Assembly: GCA_022393335.1 (NCBI GenBank) | Contig: JAJEKB010000981.1 | Location: forward strand, 185,483 to 249,482 | Direction of reading: 5' to 3' | Source of the DNA: Macrotrachela quadricornifera | Lineage: Eukaryota > Rotifera > Eurotatoria > Philodinida > Philodinidae | Length of the DNA stretch: 64,000 nucleotides | Shown here: piece by piece, positions 1 to 8,869 of the stretch | Layout of the letters: every line of letters starts with the position of its first letter | Position numbering within the stretch: the stretch's first letter is position 1 | Position numbers and translations under genes: made by a program | The notes under the pieces: generated by a model | Told to the model about the DNA's origin: nothing | Seen by the model: the letters and a program-made list of their open reading frames with translations, nothing else | Databases searched by the model: none

Positions 1-423
1 AAATGAATACATTAAATAATGTGCACTATCTTCACGAATTAAGTGAAAGAAAAATTCACGGGAAAATTCAAATGTTGGTATACGTTGTCGAAGACGTAAT
101 GCTGATGTAACAACTGATGATAATAATGCCTTTGTATAATAAACATTTGCTTCAGAATTTGAACGTAAAAATGATAAAATATATGTTAATGTAAAAAAAA
201 TTGTTGCCAAACGTGATAATAATAAAACAGAATCAGTTTTACGTTCAAGTAATATACTTATTAATGAGGGTGATGTTGCTGTTGAACGTGGAGGAGGAGA
301 TGTTTGATTTGAATTTCGAGGTGGTGGCGATGATGATGATGATGATGATGATGCAGAAGCAGTATCATTATTTCCACTTGCTGATGATCCTGAATTTGTT
401 GTAACGTCTTCAACAAGAACCAT
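1..423 (-). CDS. TMEM33: TMEM33/Pom33-family ER membrane protein, N-terminal part
   Basis: Reading the minus strand from an ATG at 423-421 gives an unbroken frame of 141 codons to the window edge, so the 3' part of the gene lies outside. The first ~50 residues are low complexity, with a Ser run encoded by a TCA repeat and then Pro/Ser-rich sequence. After this the family resemblance is clear: SVLLLSRLATIFF, then YYTKALLSSVVTSALRLRQR, then FEFSREFFFHLIREDSAHYL, which parallels the animal TMEM33 pattern of FYQRALLANALTSALRLHQR and LLEDSCHYLLYS. TMEM33 is a multi-pass ER/nuclear-envelope protein that shapes ER tubules and interacts with reticulons. One hydrophobic segment (about residues 65-82) is inside the window. 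The long Ser/Pro N-terminal extension is unusual for the family. The gene is divergent from the zinc-finger gene that starts at 799, leaving a 375 bp shared upstream region. Confidence 0.8.
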   Translation of the reverse strand, partial: MVLVEDVTTNSGSSASGNNDTASASSSSSSSSPPPRNSNQTSPPPRSTATSPSLISILLERKTDSVLLLSRLATIFFTLTYILSFLRSNSEANVYYTKALLSSVVTSALRLRQRIPTFEFSREFFFHLIREDSAHYLMYSF

Positions 424-798
424 AATTTTTTTTTCGTTTTTTTTTAATAAATATTAATATATTTATTTCGATCTAGAGAAAAAGAGTATGACGAATATAT
501 ATATATTTTTTTGAGTCAACCATGTTAGAGAACATAAAAACCTTCGATAAAAACTATTTATTTGTAACGCTAGAATCAATGTGAAAAGATTTAGAAAATT
601 TTAACATTTAAAGAATATTTAGTTTTTGAAATTAATTTAATTATTGTTTATTTTTCTTCATTAGTTTTTTTTTTTATTTAATAAATTCAAATTAAATCTT
701 ACTAGTAGCGACATATATTTTTTATTGGTTTATTTGAATTAATTAATAATAGGATATTTTGTTATTTTCTATTTTTGACTCAAAAATCAATCAGGTAA
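424..798. promoter_or_regulatory. Divergent intergenic region between TMEM33 and the TFIIIA-like gene
   Basis: This 375 bp AT-rich stretch lies between two divergent start codons and must contain both upstream regions. It has poly-T runs and a short TA repeat near 496-510. I see no recognisable promoter motif beyond that. Confidence 0.4.
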
Positions 799-2875
799 AT
801 GGATACAAAATCCCATCAATGTTCAATATGTAAAAAGTCTTTTCCAAGACCAAGTAAACTTCAATATCATATTGCTTATCATCATGAGAAAAAGGTATTT
901 TCTACTTCATTAATAAAAATATTTTCCATTTATTCACAAATTATTCTATATAAAATATTCTAACAAAAAAATCTTCTCATATGTCCAAACTACTTTCATT
1001 TCATCTTTTGATCATGAATAAATTTCGATGCAATATTAAAAAGAAAACTAAAAAGAATTTATTTCCTTATACTTTTATTTCGGAGATATGGTTGCTTGAT
1101 CAAGGACATGATATTTCGAAAAAATCAAATGAACAAATTTCAATCAAAACAAATGTTTCTTTATGGAATTACTAGCAGTTCAATAAACATACGTATTTTT
1201 GACAAAATATATTTAAATTAAGATTATCTAAAAAAGATAATATTTCACTAAGGAAATATCCATTTTGACTAAAACTTTAGAAATATTCTAACTATGTTTA
1301 TATTTATTTAAAAATGAAATCTTAAAGCAAAACTTACTAATGGTCAACAAACGAAATGCAATATATATCTTTTTTCGATAATTATTTACTTTAATATTAA
1401 TGAGAAAATTTTCTCTATTTTTATTTATTATTTCATATGATGTATAATTTTTTTATTTTGAATTATAGTTTTCATTTGAATGTATTCAATGTGGTAAACC
1501 ATATTCAAATCAAGATCATGTTAATCGACATTATCGTACTGTACATGAACAAGAAAATAAACAAATAGAAAAGTATATTTTAGAAAAAAATTTTATTATA
1601 TCTGTATAAATATATTTTTATATAGATTTAATTGTATAATTGATAATTGTACAAAAACATTTGTTAATAAACAAAATCTTGATCGACATATTAGATTAAA
1701 TCATAGAAAAAAACCAGTAAAAGTTAGTTAAAATTTTATTTATTTTTTGTCTCTTAGATATTTTTTATTCTAGTGTTTATACTGTTCGGAATTTGTTGAA
1801 TCATTAGAATTACATTTAATTGCTAAACATAATTCAATTTCAATTGATAAATTAAAGTAAATAAAAAAAAAAGACTAGAAATTTTTTTTTATTAAATCAT
1901 TTAAAAATTTTATTTTATATAGATGTCTTGATTGTTCAAAAGAATTTTCATCAATAAAAAGTTTGATCCATCATCGTATTATTCATACAGGTATATTTAA
2001 TTATTTAGAAGCAAAAAAAACAACAACAATAAGATCTCTATATAATTAAGTTTAGATCATCCATTGGGCTTTGCGCGTTTAAGAACGGTTAGTAAAAGGT
2101 TGGGCGACCACCTTTGAAGACCGTCAATGGGTGTATTTTATTATATAAACTATATAAATATTAATTTAATATTTAGATGAACGTCGAGAACTCGATGTTC
2201 AATGGATAATGAATCGATTATTAAATGAAATCGAACAAAAACAAAGTAAATAAAGTTAAATTAATAAATTGAAATAAATAAATAAAAAAAAGAATATTTT
2301 AGTTTATAAATGTGATAAATGTAATCGAATATTTCGTTCATTATTTCAACTTGATCAACATCGTAATAGTAAAATTCATCAAGAACTATTTATATGTCAA
2401 TATCCAAATTGTGAAAAAACATTTCTTTATATGAGAAATCTTCGACATCATATAAAGTAAATTTTATTTTATATATTTTATGTATTTTTTTTTTTGAAAA
2501 TATTCTTTTAGAATTCATCATGAAAATATTTCTCGTTTATTATGTCCAATAAATTCTTGTTCAAAAACATTTACATGTCAAGCATCAATTTGTCGACATT
2601 TAAGTAAATGTCATTCATCTAATGATATTATTAAACAAATAAATATTAAACAAAAACAATCGAATATTCAAAGTTTATTAAGTGGTTTTAATAGTCGAAA
2701 TCTTAATAAAGAAAATCAAATATCAAAACAAATGAAATATTTACTAAAACTTTTATTAACTGAAGATAATCTAGTAAAAATACCAGACGAAAATATGGAT
2801 ATTAAAAAACGTAATAATTCAATGCACCCAGAACTACTTAAAGGTTATAATGACATTGGTCTAGTTGAATTATAA
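799..2875 (+). CDS. GTF3A: C2H2 zinc-finger protein, TFIIIA-like (8 exons)
   Basis: Eight phase-consistent exons: 799-894, 1469-1572, 1626-1722, 1774-1856, 1923-1990, 2177-2245, 2303-2456 and 2512-2875, giving 344 aa. Eight C2H2 fingers can be read, beginning CSIC, CIQC, CIIDNC, CLYC, CLDC, CDKC, CQYPNC and CPINSC. The mix of x2 and x4 cysteine spacings, the last two fingers joined by HHENISRLLC (vertebrate TFIIIA has FHEESRPFVC at the same place) and a tail motif SNIQSLLSGFNSR (compare SLASHLSGY after the last finger of vertebrate TFIIIA) point to transcription factor IIIA, which directs 5S rRNA transcription by RNA polymerase III and stores 5S rRNA. TFIIIA normally has nine fingers; I find eight plus a helical linker (about DERRELDVQWIMNRLLNEIE) between fingers 5 and 6. 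Intron 5 is about three times longer than introns 2-4, 6 and 7 and holds a 5S rRNA-like segment. Being a C2H2 gene is certain; the TFIIIA identity is probable. Confidence 0.65.
2031..2131 (+). ncRNA. 5S rRNA-like structured element inside intron 5 of the TFIIIA-like gene
   Basis: Seen in sequence: positions 2087-2123 align without gaps to the 3' arm of 5S rRNA (28 of 37 identical to vertebrate 5S from memory), including GGTTAGTA, TGGG.GACC and GAA.ACCG. The fold is isomorphic with 5S: ACGGT (2085-2089) pairs with ACCGT (2120-2124) as helix V; TAGTA (2090-2094) faces GAAG (2116-2119) as the bulged-G loop E; AAAGG, bulged T, TGG (2095-2103) pairs with CCA, CCTTT (2108-2115) as helix IV; GCGA (2104-2107) is a GNRA tetraloop. 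CCATTG (2061-2066) pairs with CAATGG (2125-2130) like helix I. The helix II/III arm is reduced to about 18 nt (2067-2084). A further GATCT/AGATC pair lies at 2033-2037 and 2054-2058. Helix IV differs from 5S on both strands but stays fully paired. It could be a splicing regulator, or less likely a 5S-derived pseudogene or SINE fragment. Confidence 0.75.
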
Positions 2876-3483
2876 TTGTTTTTTGTTTTTGTTTTTTTTG
2901 TTTTTTGGTTTGTTTTTCTTTCTTGTTTTCTTTAGTGATTTTAGTGATAAAAATTTGTTATTATTTTTATAGATATATAAATTTTAAAAATCAAAAGAAT
3001 ATTTGTCGTAAAATATTATGGCAGAATCAAAATCAGTATGTATTATATTTTATAGTTATATTAGATACTTGTGAAAAGATTTTATTTTCTAATATAAATA
3101 GTTGAATAAAAAAATTTCAATTTATGAAAATAAAGAAGAGTTATCTTTTTTGAATAGTATTTAGTGAGAAAGAAATTTCGGTATATACCTTTAGTTTTCT
3201 TCTATGAAAAAAAAGAAAAAAAAAAGGAAATAAGTTAATCTCTTGTTTGATCTAGATTAGACTTATAAAAAAAATATCGCATATGCTTTTGATTATATCT
3301 CACGCAAAAAATCAATATCGAAGATTGAGTGAATAATTTCAAATGGACTTATGAGTACATTTTCAAAGAGTTATATAAGATAAGAAATTTCCTTAGTTTT
3401 CATGTGTTTCATTAATTAATTGATAGATGTGTCTGTTTTTTTTCTATCTCATATATTTATAAACTAAAAAAAACTAAAGAATC
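2876..3483. other. Intergenic, TFIIIA-like gene to IPMK
   Basis: The 5' end has T-rich sequence that may be 3' UTR of the zinc-finger gene. The rest is AT-rich spacer that must include the IPMK promoter. I see no other element. Confidence 0.3.
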
Positions 3484-4449
3484 GTGCAAAATATGCACGT
3501 TGAATTGCATTCGAACTCCGCTTTTCTTCAGATAATATTATCCAATATGGATTCATTACCAGAATTACCACCGGATAGTAAACCACTTGAACATCAAGTT
3601 GCTGGACATTTTTATGGTCGATCAAAAACAAAATTTGGTTTATTACAACGATGTTCAACAGGTGATGTTCTCAAACCATTACTTAATCCACCACGTGGCC
3701 CACGCGAATATAAATTTTATACTGATATGTTTTCTGATAAAATCTCCAATGAACTTCTTGCACTTCGACCATTTCTTCCTACATTATTAGGTACATATGA
3801 ATATGATGGTATGACGTATTTAATATTAGAAAATGTCGTTAAATCATATGAATATCCATGTGTTATTGATATAAAACTTGGTCGAATAACTTATGATTGT
3901 GAAGCAACACCAGAAAAAATTGAACGACAAATTGGAAAATTTCTTCCAGCATCTGAAATTGGTTTTCAATTACTTGGTTGGAAAACTTATCGACAAACAG
4001 ACAATACATATATTTATCATGATAAACGATGTGCTCGATCATTGTCTAAAGATGAACTTCTTTATGGTATGGCGCATTTTTTTGGTGCACCAGAATTTGA
4101 TCATCGTCCATTTGCACGAGCTGTACTTGATCGTCTTGTTGTTCTTGAACAGATTATGTTAAAACAATATGAATTTGTTTTTATTGCATCATCTCTTTTG
4201 ATTGTTTATGATGGTAGACATAGAGAAAATCCAAATGATATTAAAGTTGATGTTCGTCTTGTTGATTTTGCTCATGTTTTTCCATCATCATCTAATACTG
4301 AACCAGATGAAAATTTTCTTTTTGGTATTCGCCATTGTATAGAATATTTAAAACTAATGCTTGATGAAAATTTTCACTATGTATCTATTGATAAATTAAA
4401 TCATAATAATAATTCATTAACATCAACTTGCTATAAAGAACATTGTTAA
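3484..4449 (+). CDS. IPMK: Inositol polyphosphate multikinase (IPK family), intronless
   Basis: A single 321-codon exon. The inositol-phosphate kinase signature PxxxDxKxG is present as PCVIDIKLG (residues 125-133), with Asp129 and Lys131 expected to contact inositol phosphate. The family SSLL motif is at 236-239 (IASSLLIVYDG), and the metal-binding Asp follows in LVDFAHVF (Asp261). The N-terminal PLEHQVAGH (35-42) matches the PLxHQVAGH start of IPMK/IP6K catalytic domains. IPMK phosphorylates Ins(1,4,5)P3 and InsP4 to InsP5 and also acts as a nuclear PI3-kinase. The length fits IPMK better than the longer IP6Ks. Two Met codons are possible starts, 3484 and 3547; the second (MDSLPELPP) begins nearer the conserved domain, so the first 21 residues may not be translated. 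COA5 follows on the same strand after a very short gap. Confidence 0.88.
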   Translation: MQNMHVELHSNSAFLQIILSNMDSLPELPPDSKPLEHQVAGHFYGRSKTKFGLLQRCSTGDVLKPLLNPPRGPREYKFYTDMFSDKISNELLALRPFLPTLLGTYEYDGMTYLILENVVKSYEYPCVIDIKLGRITYDCEATPEKIERQIGKFLPASEIGFQLLGWKTYRQTDNTYIYHDKRCARSLSKDELLYGMAHFFGAPEFDHRPFARAVLDRLVVLEQIMLKQYEFVFIASSLLIVYDGRHRENPNDIKVDVRLVDFAHVFPSSSNTEPDENFLFGIRHCIEYLKLMLDENFHYVSIDKLNHNNNSLTSTCYKEHC

Positions 4450-4466
4450 AATAATCTCTTGTTGTT

Positions 4467-4994
4467 ATGCTTTCTCATTTATATAAATATATACACGTAT
4501 TTATGTGAACAGTAAAGATTTTATATCAAAAGAAAAAAAAATATATATAAAGAAAAATATAAAAAAAAATGATTCAATATTAAATTATTATTGTAGACAC
4601 ACAAAGTCGAATATCCAGTTGATTATGAGTTGGAAGAACATAATAAAAAGCCACATGCTGCATGTGATTTACTTCGATATGATTTAAAAATGTGTTTACT
4701 AGCTAGTGATTGTTGTAAAGTAATAAATCCTACATATATTATTTAATTAAATATAAAGATTTTCTATTGATTTATAGCTTGGTTATACACCAAAAGAATG
4801 TATTTCAAATGAAAAATTACGTGAGTTTGTACCTGATGAATGTCGACGATTAGCTTATACATTTTTTGAATGTAAACGATCAATGGTAAGATAATAATTT
4901 CGACTAGTATCGAATGTTTTTTTTCTTCTTTTTTCAAATTATTTAGATTGATATGCGTGCTCGATTTCGTGGTCGTAAGGGTGAAATATATTAA
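4467..4994 (+). CDS. COA5: Cytochrome c oxidase assembly factor 5 (PET191 family)
   Basis: Three conserved exons read in phase: 4597-4719, 4778-4885 and 4947-4994. The twin CX9C signature of mitochondrial intermembrane-space proteins is seen as C-DLLRYDLKM-C and C-RRLAYTFFE-C. The family ending YTFFECKRSM then RARFRGRKG closely matches animal COA5 (AFFECKRS, RARFRGRKG). COA5 is needed for complex IV assembly. The first coding exon is unresolved: an in-frame TAG lies directly before 4597 inside an acceptor-like sequence (ATTGTAG), so an upstream exon is required. A possible one is 4467-4496 (ATG at 4467, donor GTATTT), which joins in phase 0, but it begins only 17 nt after the IPMK stop and is weakly supported. 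An insertion (about KLGYTPKECISNEKLREFVPD) between the two CX9C helices is longer than in vertebrates. Confidence 0.78.
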
Positions 4995-5122
4995 TTCGAA
5001 CTTCAAATATTTTGTTTATTCATTTTTTTACATAAAAAATAGATACTTAAAAAAACATCTGTTTTCTTTTCATATGCTATTATTGGTTAACATTTATACA
5101 CTTTCAGATCAAATTTTTAGTT

Positions 5123-6629
5123 ATGTTTGCTCAACGTTTTACAAATATAGTAACTCGTAGATGTATATCAACGGTTGCTGATCTATATAAAGGACTTATT
5201 AATGGTGATCGAGGTTCATTAGCGAAAAGTATTACATTAGTAGAATCAATTCATGTAGAGAAACAACATAAAGCTAGAAAATTACTTGGGCAAGTATTAC
5301 AAGAACTAAAACAACGACAAGAAAAACAACCAAATATACCAATTAGTTTTAGAATAGGTTAGATTATAAAAAGAAAATTTTAATTATATATAATATCTGT
5401 TTTATAGGATTATCCGGTAGCCCTGGGGCTGGTAAATGGTAAAAGTTTATTTATTTTTTATTTTCAAAAAAATAAAAAGTGTGGAATTTCTAAATTGAAT
5501 TGAATAATTTAAACATACTAAAATATTAAAAAGATAATATTATTAAAAATTCATTTTTTTTTCATATATTATTTGTCTAGGGAAATCAACTTTCATTAAT
5601 GTTTTTGGTCGATTTTTAATTAGTCAAGGACATAAAGTAGCTGTGTTGACAGTTGACCCATCATCATCTACTACTGGAGGTTTATGAAATAAAAACTTTT
5701 CAATCATTAATGATTTCTTCTTTTTATTTTTGATAATTAGGTTCTATTCTTGGTGATAAAACAAGAATGCTTGAATTATCACGTGAACCAAATGCTTATA
5801 TTCGTACATCACCATCAGCTGGTACATTAGGTGGTGTAACTCGGACAACAAATGATGCCATCGTTCTTTGTGAAGCTGCTGGTTATAATATTATTTTAGT
5901 AGAAACTGTAGGTATGTCAAAAACTGAAATAATGATAAATATTTAAGTTTTTTGTATTGCATATAAAATATTTTTTTTCTAATATAGGTGTTGGCCAATC
6001 TGAATTTGCTGTTGTAGATATGGTTGATATGTTCTGTGTTTTACTTCCACCTGGTTCCGGTGATGAACTACAAGGTAGAAATAAACAAGAAAAATAATAA
6101 TTTCTATTACTTTATTATTTTGATATAGGTATGAAAAAGGGTATAATGGAATTAGTTGATTTAATCTTAATAACAAAAGCTGATGGTGAGTTAGTTCCAG
6201 AAGTTCGTCGTTTACAAACAGAATGGTCAAGTGCTCTTAGATTGATGCGTCGTCGATCTTCTAATTGGAAACCAAAAGTAAATATTTCTTTTTCTATATA
6301 ATTATTAACTTTAATTCATTATGAAGGTCCTATCAATTTCGGCACGTACAAATAATGGGATAGAAAAAGCTTGGTCACAAATGTCTTCGTTTAAAACTGC
6401 AATGGTTGATTCAGATGAATTTAAAAGTAAACGTTCTCAACAACTTCGAAAATGGATGTGGAATAATGTCAAAGATCGAATGCTTGATCAATTTTTAGCT
6501 GATAATGAGATACAAGCAGCACTTCAAAGTTATGAAGAACGTGTTGTTCAAGGACTTATAACGCCATTTGTAGCTGCTGATGCTATTTTGGCTCTCTTTT
6601 CCAAGACAAAAATAGACAAAAACATATAA
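5123..6629 (+). CDS. MMAA: Methylmalonic aciduria type A protein, mitochondrial G3E GTPase
   Basis: Seven exons join in phase: 5123-5357, 5408-5431, 5581-5679, 5741-5911, 5988-6074, 6129-6277 and 6327-6629, giving 355 aa. Motifs in order: Walker A GSPGAGKST (split by intron 2), [20 protein letters not shown], the [10 protein letters not shown] segment, Walker B-like ILVETVGVGQSE, and the guanine-specificity motif ITKADG. The C-terminal dimerisation part ([22 protein letters not shown]) is also family-like. MMAA/MeaB is the GTPase chaperone that loads and protects adenosylcobalamin in methylmalonyl-CoA mutase in the mitochondrial matrix. The N terminus ([18 protein letters not shown]) is basic and hydroxylated, as expected for a mitochondrial presequence. 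Exon 2 is only 24 nt. The start lies 128 nt after the COA5 stop and is preceded by two acceptor-like sites (TTTCAG ending 5107, TTTTAG ending 5120). Confidence 0.93.
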
Positions 6630-8869
6630 ATATAATGTTATACAATATAATGATTTCTATTTATCTTTTACGAAAAAAAAGGAGAGATTAATTTTAATAG
6701 ATTATGATAATAGTATATCTTCATTTCAATTCTAATAGAAAGTAAAAAGGTTTTTTTACTAATCTTATTTTTATTAATGATTCTACAACTTTCAAATATA
6801 GTATAAAGAAGTAAATAAAAGATTTTGCTCAATATACATATAATTCCTAATGAAAGAAATGATCTTGATTATTTATTTACTTATTTATGCAAATAAGTTG
6901 ACGACAAGATAACAGTTTATTATACAATTATAATATAAGATAAGGTAAAAATGTTACTCTAACATAAGTTCTGACAAATAATAAAGATATGTATACAAGG
7001 TTTTGAATGTTATATACCATTTATGACAACTATGAAATAAATGATAACTTTTTTAGTCAATATTTAATATTAGCTATATAAATAGGTATTATTTTAATTT
7101 TAAAATTGACTTAAATTTATAATCTATAAACGCACTTCGAACCATTACAATAAGGCTAGATTATTGTAGCATAACAAGTTAAAGAATCTAATTGATTCAA
7201 TTCTGAAAGTGTAATATCTGTCTCCATTTACAAATGGTCTTGAAAACAATCGTTGATTTGTACAAATTTCTCAAAAGTATTGTTTTTAAATAATTGTAAA
7301 TATTTTAATCATCATCTCCCGAAAGATGATGAACTGTTTCTCAATGTCTTATCCATTCGCTGTTCATCTTATAAAGATACAAAATAGTTTCATGGGCGTC
7401 CAAATTTCTCTAGCATTTGTGAACGAAATTGCTTCAAAATCAGTGATTCTAGTCGAACTACCAATAATTACAGTATGTTTTGTAGTGATAATCATTTATT
7501 TTTATGTACAGTCATGCATAAAATCAAATACATAGACAACATTTGTACATTTTTTTGAAATATAGACATCAGATGAATCCTTTAACAGATTATTCTCTAT
7601 ACCTTGTTCATTTTCTTCAGCAACAATGATTTCTAATGATAGTATTATTATTTAGTAATGGCCACTTTTTACATAATTGTTAACTGCATCAGAAACGTAC
7701 AAATCTTCATCAGTCTTGTCAATATTAAGTTGTCATGATTAGCTGTTTATAGAGCAAACCTCTAGTTCAAACTGTATTTTTACAAATCTTAGTCATGTAT
7801 ATTCTGTAATCATATCAATATAAACCATGAAATAGTTCTGCTAAAAACAAAGATTCAATAATAAAATTGCGCGATAAATGCTTTTGAGAACAATGAATTA
7901 CTGGTTATCTGACAAAAAAATTTTATATTACATACATATTGAAAAAGAAAAAAAACTTGTTGATCTTCACTATCGATTTATGTTTTGGATAAGATGATTG
8001 TAATAATTTGATGTTTATATTCTTTTCTTTATCCCTGTTAAATACAGATCTACCACCTTCTTTAAAAAAAACCTCTTCTATATAAAGTCTTTCAATCACC
8101 TCATCCTCACACTCAGACGTTGCCTTTGCAATATCCTCTGTTTCTATAGTTTCTCTAATCTATCTATGGAGAAATACTTTTCAAAAATTTATAATAATTA
8201 GTTTAACGATGAATGCTATTTAAAGACGTTAATATAAAAATGTCCTGATGAATTCTTTCAAACGACAAATATCATTAAGTATAATTTTCAAATTATTGAC
8301 GTAGTACATCATGACATTCTTTTAAGATGGTTTTTTTTATACTTTTCATTTTAAAACTAATTCAATTCAAAATACTTTTTCACCAATAAACGATACTTAA
8401 TAAAATTTGAATAGTTTGTACAATTGGTGAAACAATGTACATATTAATGAATATCGAGTACTTTCGGACTTTGACCTTACATCTTCACACATTCACCCTT
8501 ATTTTATTGGGTCAAAACCGAAAAGTACTGAATATAAGAATATTTTTCAATATTTTCTGATGTCCGTAAATTTTTATCCATTGTTTATTATTTCATTTTA
8601 TAACATTATTAACCAAAATAAATACTGTTAAAAGAATTTCTTTTTTTTTTTTGATTTTTACGTCATTTCATATTTTCATGAACACAACAAAGAACAAGAA
8701 TAGCATCAAACAACTTGAGAAACAAAAGAATCAACAGTAGAAAAAACGAGAACATCCGAAAAAAAACAGAACACAATAAATCTCTCAACAGCAAGGGCAA
8801 CTGAAAGACATATACGCATTTTTTTCTAAAAAAAAACTATTATATAAATGTTACCTAAAAAGAAAAACG
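6630..8869. other. Intergenic, MMAA to ART-TPR gene
   Basis: Mostly AT-rich spacer. The middle (7365-8159) carries decayed coding-like frames on the minus strand, listed separately. The segment 8640-8870 is A-rich and should contain the 5' region of the ART-TPR gene. Confidence 0.3.
7365..8159 (-). pseudogene. Decayed coding frames of unknown identity
   Basis: On the minus strand, 8159-7923 is open for about 78 codons without an ATG and has a coding-like acidic/charged composition (for example ETEDIAKATSECEDEVIERL). A second stretch, 7723-7365, reads as coding-like sequence with only three stops in roughly 120 codons (IDKTDEDLYVSDAVNNYV; SSTRITDFEAISFTNAREIW). Local composition is less T-rich than the flanks. 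I do not recognise the protein. It is probably the remains of a gene or transposon, but open frames of this size can arise by chance in such AT-rich DNA. Confidence 0.35.

Noticed and set aside
201..404. Plus-strand frame with a Met run
   Set aside because: Shadow of the TCA (Ser) repeat in the minus-strand TMEM33 exon.
981..1175. Open frame in intron 1 of the TFIIIA-like gene
   Set aside because: Falls between well-defined splice sites and has chance composition.
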